55,706 nt of DNA from Bacteroidaceae bacterium (GCA_017616445.1 JAFZYE010000009.1:1-55706), one strand, 5' to 3'; shown: positions 25,360 through 35,600, counted from the first letter of the stretch. The notes: generated by a model from the sequence alone, not told the origin. Translations and numbers: made by a program.

Positions 25360-25947
25360 ATGGAACATTTGAACTTCTTAGAAGAGAAAATACTGAGTGA
25401 CGGAACTATCAAGCAGGGTAATATCCTGAAGATTGATAACTTCCTGAATCATCAGATTGATATTGACATCATGCGTCAGATTGCCTATGAGCTGAAACGT
25501 CGGTTCCGTGATGTGGAGGTAAACAAGGTGCTGACCATTGAGGCCAGTGGTATTGCTATCGCTACGATGTTAGGTAATCTGTATGATGTTCCAATTGTGT
25601 TTGCCAAGAAGGGTGAGACGGCCAACAGTACGGACGACAAGTATGTGTCGCAGGCCTATTCTTTTACCCATAAGCAGATGAATAGTGTGTTTGTCTCAAA
25701 ACCTTATCTGCATCCGACGGACCGAGTGCTGATTGTGGATGATTTCCTGGCAGACGGTCAGGCAGTCCATGCGTTGATTGATTTGGTGCATCAGGCAGGA
25801 GGTGAGGTGGCAGGTATCGGAATAGCCGTGGAGAAAGGTCAACAGAAGGGCGGTCGGCAGTTGCGCGAGGAAGGCTATCGTCTGGAGTCGATTGCCATCA
25901 TCGACGAGATGGATTGGGAAACACAAAGCATCAAGTTCAGACGCTAA
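25360..25947 (+). CDS. xpt: Xanthine phosphoribosyltransferase
   Basis: Salvages xanthine to XMP with PRPP in the cytoplasm. The PRPP-binding loop VLIVDDFLADGQA (123-135) and the type-I phosphoribosyltransferase core are visible, as are ASGIAIATMLGN and the C-terminal ESIAIIDEMD typical of Xpt. The length of 195 residues matches the family (about 190-195). It begins a purine-salvage group with a permease and guanine deaminase on the same strand, a functional link from guanine to xanthine to XMP. Confidence 0.93.
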   Translation: MEHLNFLEEKILSDGTIKQGNILKIDNFLNHQIDIDIMRQIAYELKRRFRDVEVNKVLTIEASGIAIATMLGNLYDVPIVFAKKGETANSTDDKYVSQAYSFTHKQMNSVFVSKPYLHPTDRVLIVDDFLADGQAVHALIDLVHQAGGEVAGIGIAVEKGQQKGGRQLREEGYRLESIAIIDEMDWETQSIKFRR

Positions 25948-26028
25948 GGGGTAGACTTTAGGCTTTAGACCTTAGACCTTAGACCTTAGACTTTTTTTCT
26001 TAACTCTTAATTCTTAATTCTTAACTTA

Positions 26029-27342
26029 ATGAGTATGAAAAATAGCAGGAACCTTTATCAGTTAAATGGGCGGGTGCCGATGGTACAAGCCATTCCTTTT
26101 GGTCTTCAGCATGTGCTGGCGATGTTTGTGAGCAACATCACTCCGATTATTATTCTGGCGAATGTGGTTGGAATCGATTCTACGTTGAGTGCTGCACTCA
26201 TTCAGAACAGTATGATCATCGCAGGTATCGGTACCCTCATTCAACTCTATCCTTTTTGGCGTATTGGTTCGCGTCTGCCCATCGTGATGGGTATCAGTTT
26301 CACCTTCCTCTCATTGTCTATCTTCATAGGAACCTCTCAGGGCATGGGTGTTTTGATAGGTGCTGTGATTATTGGTGGTATTGTTGAAGGATTGTTAGGT
26401 TTGTTTGCCCGTTTCTGGATTAAGATTATCTCACCCGTTGTTGCTGCTACGGTTGTGACAGCTATCGGTTTCTCCTTATTACCCATCGGAGCAGACTCGT
26501 TTGCAGGTGGAAAGGGGGCAGCTGACTTTGGTTCGGTTCAGAACTGGATTATGGGTTCTGTCACGCTTGTGACCTGTTTAGGCTTTCAAGTGTTTGCCAA
26601 AGGAGTCCTGCGTTCGTTGTCCGTGTTGATAGGTCTGATAGTAGGTTATATCGTGGCAATATGTATGGGAATGGTTAGCTTTGCAGGCTTGCAGGATGCA
26701 GGCATAGTTGCGCTGCCCAAATTCCTGCCTTTCAAGCCCGAATTTGAGATAGGTGCCATCCTCTCTGTGATTGCCATTTATCTGGTGTCAGCAACAGAAA
26801 CCATTGGTGATACGAGTGCGCTTTGCTCAAGAGCACTCAAGCGCAGACCTACAGACAAGGAGCTGGGAGCCAGTATTTCGTGCGACGGTTTCGTCAGTAG
26901 CGTGGCAGGCATCTTTGGCTGTACACCCATCACTTCATTCAGCCAGAATGTAGGTCTGGCAGCGATGTCGGGAGTTATCAACCGTTTTGCTATCGCAACA
27001 GGTGCATGTATCATGATATTGGGCGGAGTCTTTCCCGCAGTAGGTACTGTACTCACCACCATCCCTCAGACTGTGTTGGGAGGCTGTACCATCATGATGT
27101 TTGGTTCAATCATGTTTGCTGGTTTTGGTATGCTGGCGAAATGTGGTTTCAACGACCGCAATATGATTATCGTGGCCTTGTCGCTCAGTGTGGGTCTTGG
27201 CTTCACACAAGCATCAGCAATCTTCAATATCTTCCCACAGATTATCCGCACGGTATTTGCCGAAAACTGCGTGGCTGTCGTCTTTATCCTGGCAGTCATT
27301 CTCAATTTGGTTCTTCCAAAGCAAAAAAATCATAACCGCTAA
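26029..27342 (+). CDS. NCS2-family xanthine/purine permease
   Basis: Inner-membrane nucleobase:cation symporter with about 12-14 hydrophobic helices over 437 residues. The NCS2 signature is recognisable around SFSQNVGLAAMSGVINR, with a conserved ETIGDTSALCSRA stretch earlier. Location between xpt and the guanine deaminase gene points to xanthine (or uric acid/guanine) import. The start MSMKN at 26029 could alternatively be the ATG at 26035. It ends 11 bp before the deaminase gene, so the two are probably cotranscribed. Confidence 0.9.
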   Translation: MSMKNSRNLYQLNGRVPMVQAIPFGLQHVLAMFVSNITPIIILANVVGIDSTLSAALIQNSMIIAGIGTLIQLYPFWRIGSRLPIVMGISFTFLSLSIFIGTSQGMGVLIGAVIIGGIVEGLLGLFARFWIKIISPVVAATVVTAIGFSLLPIGADSFAGGKGAADFGSVQNWIMGSVTLVTCLGFQVFAKGVLRSLSVLIGLIVGYIVAICMGMVSFAGLQDAGIVALPKFLPFKPEFEIGAILSVIAIYLVSATETIGDTSALCSRALKRRPTDKELGASISCDGFVSSVAGIFGCTPITSFSQNVGLAAMSGVINRFAIATGACIMILGGVFPAVGTVLTTIPQTVLGGCTIMMFGSIMFAGFGMLAKCGFNDRNMIIVALSLSVGLGFTQASAIFNIFPQIIRTVFAENCVAVVFILAVILNLVLPKQKNHNR

Positions 27343-27353
27343 ATTATTCTTCT

Positions 27354-27833
27354 ATGAACATTACGGAACAAGACAAACAGTATATGCGTGAGGCCATTCG
27401 ATTGGCCAACGAGAGTGTGGAACGAGGAGGTGGTCCCTTCGGAGCTGTCATCGTGAAGGATGGTGAGGTGATTGCCGGAAGCAGCAATAGTGTGACGATT
27501 GACAACGATCCTACTGCTCATGCAGAGGTGAACACCATCCGTCAGGCATGTCGACGTTTAGGTACATTCGACCTTAGCGGGGCTACCATCTATACCTCAT
27601 GCGAACCTTGTCCGATGTGTCTGGGTGCTATCTATTGGGCACGCATCAGCCGTATCTTCTATGGGAACACTCGCAAAGATGCCCGAGATATCGACTTCGC
27701 AGACGATTTCATCTATGAGGAACTCGACCGCTCGCTCGATGAACGCACTGTGCCCATCATCCCGTTGTTACGTGATGAAGCCCTTCACACTTTCCGCATG
27801 TGGATGGCAAAAGAAGACAGGACGGAGTATTAA
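27354..27833 (+). CDS. guaD: Guanine deaminase (nucleoside deaminase family)
   Basis: Zinc deaminase of the cytidine-deaminase fold, expected to convert guanine to xanthine. Zinc and catalytic motifs are HAE (H56, E58) and PCPMC (C86, C89). The C-terminal RDEALHTFRMW pattern and 159-residue length fit the small bacterial GuaD type better than TadA. Position after a xanthine permease and xpt supports purine salvage. A tRNA adenosine deaminase role is less likely. Confidence 0.85.
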   Translation: MNITEQDKQYMREAIRLANESVERGGGPFGAVIVKDGEVIAGSSNSVTIDNDPTAHAEVNTIRQACRRLGTFDLSGATIYTSCEPCPMCLGAIYWARISRIFYGNTRKDARDIDFADDFIYEELDRSLDERTVPIIPLLRDEALHTFRMWMAKEDRTEY

Positions 27834-27897
27834 GTGAAAGATAACGAGCCCCAGTATCTTTTGTTGTTTCCCTTTGAGCTTTTTTCTGTTCGCAGTC

Positions 27898-27970
27898 CAC
27901 GAACACAGGTTCGCGCCCCACGAACACAGGTTCGCGGCCCACGAACACAGGTTCGTGGCTCACGAACAAG
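27898..27970. repeat. 21-bp palindromic tandem repeat array
   Basis: Units CACGAACACAGGTTCGCGCCC begin at 27898, 27919, 27940 and 27961 (last one diverged). Each has the inverted repeat CGAAC/GTTCG. Degenerate units continue on both sides (about 27877 and 27982). Confidence 0.85.
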
Positions 27971-28221
27971 ATTTTCCCTTCGAACAAAACACATTTTCCT
28001 TTGCTGCTGCCAAGATTTCTTTCGAATCATTGGTAAAAACCTGTGTTGAGAATTGATAATTGAAACAAAAACAAGAAATACAGCTTAGCCATGTATGTTG
28101 CTCTTTGAGCTCTCACATATAAGGCTGTAAATCTGAACTTATGAGTAAACTCCTATCTCAGCCTTCCATCCTTATTTGTGTCCTTTCAGGGAACATCCAT
28201 GACTAAGTAAAAAACAACAGA

Positions 28222-28255
28222 CCCTCTCCCCGCTCCCCCTCTATGGGGAGGGCTA
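28222..28255. repeat. C/G-rich palindromic repeat (CCCCTC..GGGG family)
   Basis: The CCCCTCTATGGGGAGGG core belongs to the same dispersed group as 37211-37240, 38697-38725 and 45240-45330. Confidence 0.5.
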
Positions 28256-28563
28256 AAATAGAATGTTAACGTGCCGCATGGTGTTTTTGAACGAAGTGAC
28301 TGTTTTTTACTTTGAATTGTTCATAAGCCTTTGGCTTGTTAGATGGGTTATCAGAACTATCGGGGAACTCGTTCACCAGTAGGGTTGATAAGACAGATAA
28401 CAAAAGTGCAAAGCACTTGAACAATGAAAAGCTGTATTTGTTGTTTTTGTTTAAATAAAGAATTAATAAACACCTGTTCATTGCAATCTTTACTTGTTAA
28501 TTCACATGAATTGATGCAGAAACAGAGAAAAACGGCCAATTTTTTAAACTTTTTAAGGAAAAG

Positions 28564-28595
28564 TTTGGATATTAGGAAAATTTGTCGCAAATTTG
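28564..28595 (+). promoter_or_regulatory. Candidate promoter of the BspA-like gene
   Basis: TTTG (28564-28567), a 20-bp spacer and CAAATTTG (28588-28595, 7 of 8 matches) lie about 55 bp before the ATG at 28649. Confidence 0.5.
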
Positions 28596-28648
28596 CAAGT
28601 ACTAATCAAATTCGTGTACAACCAAGAAATCAATAAACCAATCATAAC

Positions 28649-31600
28649 ATGAAAAAATTATTATTAACTATAGTATGGACCCTGTCCGTTTTGCTACCAA
28701 TCAAATCGTTTGCGCAAGGCTTGATTACAGATGAAGACGTTGAGCCTTACGCTGTGTTGAGTGACGAGAATACTGTACTTACATTCTATTATGATGAGAA
28801 CAAGACCGCAAATGGTGGTATGGGTGTTGGGCCGTTTACATCTAATGTTACGAGTTGGTTTGACTATCGGGCAAAGATAAAGAAGGTTGTCTTTGATGCT
28901 TCGATGGCAGACTGCAATACCATAACCAGTACGGCCTATTGGTTTAATGGATGTGCGAATCTTGCAACGATTGAGAATATCGCAAACTTAAATACTGACA
29001 ATGTATTGACGATGCGTGAGATGTTCAATTACTGTTCAACATTGGAGAGTCTTGATTTGAAGAACTTCAAAACTGGCAAGGTGACGGACATGCAGAGCAT
29101 GTTTAATAATTGCTCCAGTTTGACATACCTTAATGTGCAAGGTTTCGAAACAGCTGCTGTCACAGATATGAGTTGGATGTTTGCAGGCTGTTCCAAGCTG
29201 ACAACACTTGATGTGAGCAGCTTCAATACGCGCCAAGTGAAGACGATGCACATGATGTTCTCGAACTGTTCTGAGTTGGAGAATCTTGATTTGGGCAGTT
29301 TCACAACAGATAATGCAACCATGTTGTCATATATGTTCCGAGGTTGCTCATCATTGACAACGCTCGACTTGAGTACTTTCAAAACAAGCTCGGTGACTGA
29401 TATGACTTCCATGTTCTCTGGCTGTTCGAATCTGACCACCATCTATGCAAGTAAGAGATGGAACACAGATGTAGTAACGAATAGCAGCGGCATGTTTACT
29501 GGTTGTACGAACTTGCTTGGAGGAAACAATACAGCATACGATTCCGGACACGCAGATGTTGAATATGCATGTATCGATGGCGAAAACGGCAAGCCTGGTT
29601 ATTTGACATATAAAGAGGCTCCAGAACCAGAGCCCTATGCTGTACTGAGTGATGATAATACTGTACTTACATTCTACTATGATGAGAATAAGAGTACAAC
29701 TCCGAATGCGATGGACGTGGGCCCGTTCAATTTTTTTACGAGTTGGTTTGACTACCGTTCTAATATAAAGAAGGTTGTATTTGATGCTTCGATGGCTAAC
29801 TGCAATACCATAACCAGCACTGCCTATTGGTTCAATTATTGTAATAATCTTACAACGATTGAGCATATCGAGTACTTGAACACGGACAACGTGACGAGCA
29901 TGCACGGCATGTTCTCTAGCTGCTCTGGCCTGACAAGCCTCGACGTGAGTGGCTTCAATACAGACAACGTGACGGACATGGGCGGCATGTTCTCTAGCTG
30001 CTCCGGCCTGACAAGTCTTGATTTGAGCAGTTTCAACACCTTGAATGTGAAGGACATGAGCTACATGTTCTCTGGCTGCTCTGGCCTGACAAACCTCGAC
30101 GTGAGGGGGTTCAAGACGCAGAACGTGACGAACATGGGCGGCATGTTCAACGGCTGCTCTGGCCTGACAAGCCTCGACATGACGGGCTTCAATACGCAGA
30201 ACGTGACGAATATGGGCGCCATGTTCTATAACTGCTCTGGCCTGACGAGCCTCGGCTTGAGTGGCTTCAAAACTGACAACGTGACATCTATGAGAGAAAT
30301 GTTCTTTGCTTGTCATGGTCTGGAAAGCCTTAACTTGAGCAGCTTCAAGACCGACAACGTGACGGATATGAGCGATATGTTCTTTAGCTGCACTGGCCTG
30401 AAACAGCTCAACTTGAGCGGCTTCAATACGGAGAACGTGACGAATATGCATAGCATGTTCTATGAATGCTCCAGCCTGATAAGCCTTGATGTGGGTGGCT
30501 TCAATACGGAGAACGTGACGAATATGAGTCAAATGTTCTATCGCTGCTCTAGTTTGAAGAGCCTTAACGTGTCGGGCTTTAAGACGCAAAACGTGACGGA
30601 TATGCGTCAAATGTTCTCTGGCTGCTCTGGCCTGACGAGTCTTGACGTGAGTGGCTTTAAGACGGACAAAGTGACGGACATGGGCTACATGTTCTCTGAT
30701 TGCTTCAGCCTGACAAGCCTTGACGTGAGCGGCTTCAATACAGACAACGTGACGAACATGCATTGTATGTTCGATGACTGCTCTGGTCTGACGAACCTTG
30801 ACGTGAAAGACTTTAATACGGTTAACGTGACGAATATGGGCTACATGTTCAGAGGGTGCTCCGGCCTGACAAGTCTTGATTTGAGCAGTTTCAACACCTT
30901 GAATGTGAAGGACATGAGCTACATGTTCTCTGGCTGCTCTGGCCTGACAAACCTCGACGTGAGGGGGTTCAAGACGCAGAACGTGACAAGCATGAACGAA
31001 ATGTTCTATCGCTGCTCTACTTTGAAGAGTCTTAACTTGAGCAGCTTCAATACGGAGAACGTGACGGACATGGGCGGCATGTTCTCTAGCTGCTCCGATT
31101 TAACCGCAATATATGTGGGAAATGGATGGACGACCGCTAATCTGACTGTGAGTTGGGGTGTGTTCGAAGACTGCACTCATCTTGTTGGTGGCGCAGGAAC
31201 AACTTACGATGCCAATCATACCGACCACACCTATGCTCATATCGATGGCGGTATTTCTAATCCTGGTTACTTGACTGATATTAAAGATATGCCTGAACCA
31301 TACGCCACGCTGAGTGATGGCAATACAAAACTGACGTTCTACTATGATAAAAAGAAAGATGAGAATAACGGCATGAGCATCGGACCGTTCCAGAACTATG
31401 CAGATGAACGTGGCTGGCATTTTGCACGTACCACCATCACCGATGTTGTGATTGATGCTTCGATGGCCGACTACACGGGTCTCACCAGTACGCATCGTTG
31501 GTTCGAAGGCTTTAGCAACCTGACAAATATTAGTGGATTGGAGAATCTGAAGATGGATAATGTGACGATTCCAGCCAATATGTTTGATGGCTGTAGTAGT

Positions 31601-34600
31601 CTGACCAAGCTGGATCTGTCGTCATGGAATACAGAGAACTTTGGTTTCCTTGAAGCGATGTTCAATGAATGTGGCAGTTTGACAGAGGTAAATCTTGCAG
31701 GATGGAAAGTGGCCAACGTGACCTATATGAACTATATGTTCCAAAACTGCTCTTCATTGGCTACCATCTATGTTGATGATAGTTGGAAGCTTGACGAAAC
31801 TGGAAAAGTAACAGGTTGGTTAGATGTGTTCAACGGATGCGTTTCGCTGGTTGGTGGTAAGGGTACACGCTATAATCCAGACGTTTTACATACAGGCTAT
31901 GCCCATATCGATGGTGGCCCAGCTAATCCTGGTTACTTCACAGATATTAATGGTCCAAGGCCGTATATCGTGTTGAGTGAGAGTAACACGAAGCTGGCGT
32001 TCTATTATGATGATAATATGGCGTCGCACACAGAGGGTTATACGGCTGCGTTTAATACCTATTTGCCAAATGAGATCTGGAATGCGCGTCCGAACATCAA
32101 GTCTGTTGTGTTCGACCCGTCGTTTGCCGACTGTACTTTCTTGGAGAGTACGGGTAGCTGGTTCACCGAGTGTAGCCAGTTGGAGAGTATCACAGGATTG
32201 GAGTACTTGAAGACAGACAATGTGACTGACATGTCGGATATGTTCGAAAGCTGTTCTTCGTTGACAGAACTTGACCTCAGCGGTTTCAATACAGCAAAGG
32301 TAGAGAATATGTTTGCGATGTTTGCCGATTGTCAGAACCTGACGACCATCTATGCAGGAACAGGATGGACCACTACCAATGTGACAGAAGGTAACAATAT
32401 GTTCATCAACTGCTTTAACCTGAGGGGTGGACAGGGCACTACATACATGCAAATCAATGTCGGTGTGGACTATGCCCACATCGACGGAGGAACTTCCAAC
32501 CCAGGTTACTTCACCGATAAGAATGCTGCCAACTTCATCCAGTTTGAGGATGATGCTGTGAAGGCGTTGTGTGTTGCCAACTGGGATAAAGACGGTGATG
32601 GTGAGTTGAGCTACGACGAAGCAGAAGCTGTTACGAGTCTGAATAAGGTGTTCTCAATGCAGAAAGACATCACACGCTTCAACGAGTTAGAGTATTTCAC
32701 AGGCTTGACGACGATTGAGGCCCAGGCGTTTGCAGGTTGTATCCAATTAGCGTCCATCACATTACCTGAATCCATCAGGTCGATAGGCGAACGTGCATTC
32801 CAAGGATGTACCTCGTTTGAGATGGTGGGTCTGCCTATGGAGGTAGAACATGTTGGTGCTTACGCATTCGAAGGATGTACAATGCTGAGAGAGATGTTTA
32901 CGCCTCAGAAGTTACAAAAGTTGGAGCGTGGAACCTTCGCAAACTGTACAGGACTGGAATATGTGATGCTTGAAGGCCCAATCGAGACCATCGCAGACTC
33001 TGTCTTTGCAGGTTGCTCAAGACTGGGATGGATCGAAATACCTCAAACGGTGACCAGTTTCGGCAAGTATGTGTTTGACGGCTGTGTTGAGCTGCATGAG
33101 GTGATGATGTATCAGCTGACAATCACGACGATTCCTGAAGGCATGTTCAGAGGTTGTGCCCAACTGCATCACGCGGAGATTCCTGCTTCTGTAACCAAGA
33201 TAGAGAGTTTCGCTTTCCAGAATTGTGAGTCGATGGAGGAAATCAACATCCCAAGTGGTGTTACCAGCATGGGAGAGAGCATCTTTGCCGGCTGTTCACA
33301 TCTACTCGAGGTTTATACAGACATCGTGAATCCGTTTGTGATTAACAGCAATAACTTCGATAACGAGACTTATCAGAATGCTACGCTCTATATTCCTACA
33401 GGTACGCTCCAAGCATATTCAACAACAGAATCCTGGAAGCGCTTCCTTCACATCTCTGATGGTAAAGAGGCATACGCTGTGCTGGGCGAGGATGATAATC
33501 ATCAATTGGTTCTGACATTCTATTATGATGCGAACAGGGCAAATTATAATAATACGATGAATATCGAACCATTCTCAGCAGCTGATGATAGGGGATGGGC
33601 AGGAGCCGCAGGTTCAATACAGACAGTCAGGTTTGACGAATCGTTCGCATTCTGCGCTACAGTGACAAGTACAGCTTATTGGTTTGCGAACTTTGCAAAT
33701 CTGACATCGATAAATGGTTTAGAGTATCTCAAGACTGATAATGTGACGAGCATGAAGCAGATGTTCAGTGGATGTGCAAACTTATCTACTCTTGAGGTAA
33801 ATGGTTTCAATACAGAGAACGTAGAAGACATGAGCGAGATGTTCCTGCTCTGTCAAGGTCTGAACCATCTTGATTTAAGTTACTTTAATACTTCGAACGT
33901 GAAGGACATGACTTCGATGTTCTCCATGTGTTCAAATCTGGAAGAATTGGATTTGAGCAGTTTCAGTACGTCGAATGTTGAGTACATGAGTTCGATGTTC
34001 TTTGGGTGTACAAACTTACAAACGATTTATGTAGGACGTAATTGGAGTACTTCAAAAGTGAAAGACGGTAACCAAATGTTCTACGAATGTCATAACCTGA
34101 GGGGAGGTCAAGGAACCGAGTATTCTCAACAACATACAGGAGTTGACTATGCCCATATCGATGGTGGAACGGCCAATCCTGGCTATCTGACAAGTGCAGA
34201 CGGTTCGGACATCACAGAGTTCGAGTTGGATGGCATCGTCTATCGTGTACGCGACAGAGACAATCATAAGGTTACAGTGGTTCGTGTGATGTATGCAAAC
34301 CGTGAGCGGTACGTGCCGTCGGAGGTTGAGTATGGTCGCAACCATTGGAGAGTGACAGCATTGGGCGAAAAGGCCTTTGCTGACCTTCATGAGGTGGCTG
34401 TTATCGGAGTGCCTGAGTCAATCGACAGCATTTCTGTTGAGCTGTTCAATCATTGCACACACTTGGCTGCCATCATTTGGGAAACCAATGTACCGCTGAC
34501 GTTAGCAGCAATGTCTCAGTACGATAACCCGAACCTGTTGCTCTTCATGAACAACACAGCTGCTGCTCCTGCAGGTGTGACCAATATCATCGATATGAGC

Positions 34601-35401
34601 ACCAACACGGCAGAAAAAATTGTGCTGACGGATGCTGAGTCGGGTAATGATTTCTATTGCCCTGAACCATTCATGGCGAAGGAAATCAGTTACACCCATA
34701 GCTACGATCAAGCAACCAAGATTGGTGTTTGTCAAGGATGGGAGAGCATCGTGCTGCCATTCGATGTACAGACATTCAGGCATGAAACGAAAGGTGAGAT
34801 CTATCCAATCGCAAGTTTGCTCGACGAGCAGATCGAGTTGGATGGCGACAAACCATTCTGGTTGTATGAGTTTACGCAACAAGGCGAATTCAAGGAGGCA
34901 GATAAGATCAGGGCCAACACACCTTATATATTATCTATGCCGAACGATCCTGTGTATTGGGATAGCTACATCCTGAGCGGTAAGGTGACGTTCAAGGCAA
35001 ATAATGTCGAGGTGATGCCTACGGAACAAGCGATGTATGTAGAAGGAGGAAATCGTGTATTCGTTCCTAACTATGAGAACGCAGACTACAACAATCCTGA
35101 TGCATACTTGCTGAATGTGGGCGATGCTTACGACGGACACCTGCCAGGAAGTGTGTTCTCGGCAGAACGTGATAACAGAAAAGCACGTCCATTCGAGGCA
35201 TACTTCATGTACAACGGTATGCATCCAGCGAAGCGTTATATCGACATCTTCGACAAAGATGCATCGTCTATCCGTGAGATACCAGCTAATAGCCAGACAC
35301 TGAAGGGTGCGTATGACTTGACGGGTCGCAAGGTGAACAACGAAACCACGCTGCCAAGAGGTGTCTATATCATCGATGGCAAAAAGGTGATCATCAAATG
35401 A
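28649..35401 (+). CDS. Giant BspA-like leucine-rich repeat surface protein with T9SS-type tail
   Basis: Exported protein of 2250 residues. A signal peptide (1-23, IKSFAQ) is followed by five modules starting near residues 33, 329, 884, 1105 and 1608. Each opens with a PYAVLS-type motif and FYYD, continues with DUF285/BspA-type repeats of 23 residues (LxxLDxSxFNTxNVTxMxxMFxxCS), and closes with AHIDGGxxNPGYLT-like residues. Module 2 has about 16 such repeats. An EF-hand-like loop DKDGDGELSYDE (1313-1324) precedes an LRR_5-type region (about 1330-1600: LPESIRSIGERAFQGC). The C-terminus (YDLTGRKVNN, GVYIIDGKKVIIK) is T9SS/Por-tail-like. BspA proteins commonly mediate adhesion; the ligand is unknown. 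A 131-bp exact duplication exists inside module 2. Confidence 0.9.
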   Translation: MKKLLLTIVWTLSVLLPIKSFAQGLITDEDVEPYAVLSDENTVLTFYYDENKTANGGMGVGPFTSNVTSWFDYRAKIKKVVFDASMADCNTITSTAYWFNGCANLATIENIANLNTDNVLTMREMFNYCSTLESLDLKNFKTGKVTDMQSMFNNCSSLTYLNVQGFETAAVTDMSWMFAGCSKLTTLDVSSFNTRQVKTMHMMFSNCSELENLDLGSFTTDNATMLSYMFRGCSSLTTLDLSTFKTSSVTDMTSMFSGCSNLTTIYASKRWNTDVVTNSSGMFTGCTNLLGGNNTAYDSGHADVEYACIDGENGKPGYLTYKEAPEPEPYAVLSDDNTVLTFYYDENKSTTPNAMDVGPFNFFTSWFDYRSNIKKVVFDASMANCNTITSTAYWFNYCNNLTTIEHIEYLNTDNVTSMHGMFSSCSGLTSLDVSGFNTDNVTDMGGMFSSCSGLTSLDLSSFNTLNVKDMSYMFSGCSGLTNLDVRGFKTQNVTNMGGMFNGCSGLTSLDMTGFNTQNVTNMGAMFYNCSGLTSLGLSGFKTDNVTSMREMFFACHGLESLNLSSFKTDNVTDMSDMFFSCTGLKQLNLSGFNTENVTNMHSMFYECSSLISLDVGGFNTENVTNMSQMFYRCSSLKSLNVSGFKTQNVTDMRQMFSGCSGLTSLDVSGFKTDKVTDMGYMFSDCFSLTSLDVSGFNTDNVTNMHCMFDDCSGLTNLDVKDFNTVNVTNMGYMFRGCSGLTSLDLSSFNTLNVKDMSYMFSGCSGLTNLDVRGFKTQNVTSMNEMFYRCSTLKSLNLSSFNTENVTDMGGMFSSCSDLTAIYVGNGWTTANLTVSWGVFEDCTHLVGGAGTTYDANHTDHTYAHIDGGISNPGYLTDIKDMPEPYATLSDGNTKLTFYYDKKKDENNGMSIGPFQNYADERGWHFARTTITDVVIDASMADYTGLTSTHRWFEGFSNLTNISGLENLKMDNVTIPANMFDGCSSLTKLDLSSWNTENFGFLEAMFNECGSLTEVNLAGWKVANVTYMNYMFQNCSSLATIYVDDSWKLDETGKVTGWLDVFNGCVSLVGGKGTRYNPDVLHTGYAHIDGGPANPGYFTDINGPRPYIVLSESNTKLAFYYDDNMASHTEGYTAAFNTYLPNEIWNARPNIKSVVFDPSFADCTFLESTGSWFTECSQLESITGLEYLKTDNVTDMSDMFESCSSLTELDLSGFNTAKVENMFAMFADCQNLTTIYAGTGWTTTNVTEGNNMFINCFNLRGGQGTTYMQINVGVDYAHIDGGTSNPGYFTDKNAANFIQFEDDAVKALCVANWDKDGDGELSYDEAEAVTSLNKVFSMQKDITRFNELEYFTGLTTIEAQAFAGCIQLASITLPESIRSIGERAFQGCTSFEMVGLPMEVEHVGAYAFEGCTMLREMFTPQKLQKLERGTFANCTGLEYVMLEGPIETIADSVFAGCSRLGWIEIPQTVTSFGKYVFDGCVELHEVMMYQLTITTIPEGMFRGCAQLHHAEIPASVTKIESFAFQNCESMEEINIPSGVTSMGESIFAGCSHLLEVYTDIVNPFVINSNNFDNETYQNATLYIPTGTLQAYSTTESWKRFLHISDGKEAYAVLGEDDNHQLVLTFYYDANRANYNNTMNIEPFSAADDRGWAGAAGSIQTVRFDESFAFCATVTSTAYWFANFANLTSINGLEYLKTDNVTSMKQMFSGCANLSTLEVNGFNTENVEDMSEMFLLCQGLNHLDLSYFNTSNVKDMTSMFSMCSNLEELDLSSFSTSNVEYMSSMFFGCTNLQTIYVGRNWSTSKVKDGNQMFYECHNLRGGQGTEYSQQHTGVDYAHIDGGTANPGYLTSADGSDITEFELDGIVYRVRDRDNHKVTVVRVMYANRERYVPSEVEYGRNHWRVTALGEKAFADLHEVAVIGVPESIDSISVELFNHCTHLAAIIWETNVPLTLAAMSQYDNPNLLLFMNNTAAAPAGVTNIIDMSTNTAEKIVLTDAESGNDFYCPEPFMAKEISYTHSYDQATKIGVCQGWESIVLPFDVQTFRHETKGEIYPIASLLDEQIELDGDKPFWLYEFTQQGEFKEADKIRANTPYILSMPNDPVYWDSYILSGKVTFKANNVEVMPTEQAMYVEGGNRVFVPNYENADYNNPDAYLLNVGDAYDGHLPGSVFSAERDNRKARPFEAYFMYNGMHPAKRYIDIFDKDASSIREIPANSQTLKGAYDLTGRKVNNETTLPRGVYIIDGKKVIIK
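29999..30987 (+). repeat. Exact 131-bp direct repeat inside the BspA-like gene
   Basis: Bases 29999-30129 and 30857-30987 are identical. The offset is 858 bp, exactly 286 codons, so recombination between the copies would delete or add about 12 leucine-rich repeats without a frameshift. Confidence 0.9.
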
Positions 35402-35402
35402 T

Positions 35403-35600
35403 GGATGTAAAATGTAGAATATAAAATGGAAAAGTGAAAAGTTAAAAATAAGGAGTGACAGGAGTTGCAGGAGTTCAGGAGTGACAGACGGAACCAAAGG
35501 GTGTTAACATCAGCAAACTATTGTCGAACGAAGTGATAACTTCTGAGCGAAGCGGTAACTTCTCTAACTTCGAGTGAAACGATAACTTCTTATAAAAATT
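35403..35600 (+). repeat. Dispersed GATAACTTC repeat family, copy 1
   Basis: Begins directly after the BspA-like stop. Contains AAATAAGGAGTGACAGGAG, then GGAACCAAAGGGTGTTAACA and TCGAACGAAGTGATAACTTC. Closely similar copies lie after four other plus-strand genes (38687, 45127, 45948, 47058), and a partial one after the minus-strand C10 peptidase. Confidence 0.8.

Larger units (their letters stand above)
27834..28648. other. Gene-free 815-bp gap with 21-bp repeats
   Basis: Holds a 21-bp palindromic tandem array (27898-27970 with degenerate flanking units), a CCCCTCTATGGGGAGGG palindrome (28222-28255), a small AAGTGC-AAA-GCACTT hairpin (28404-28418) and the promoter of the BspA-like gene. Small open frames here (27834-28049, for example) translate the repeats into heptapeptides and have no other support as genes. 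Confidence 0.65.

Noticed and set aside
27834-28056. Small open frames over the 21-bp array
   Set aside because: They are heptapeptide translations of a 21-bp repeat and occur in several frames and on both strands, as expected for a non-coding repeat with a period divisible by three.
29351-30763. A 470-residue open frame antisense to the BspA-like gene
   Set aside because: It arises from the repetitive 69-bp units, giving repeated HVRHVxRIEA peptides; the sense strand has a signal peptide, domains and a T9SS tail.
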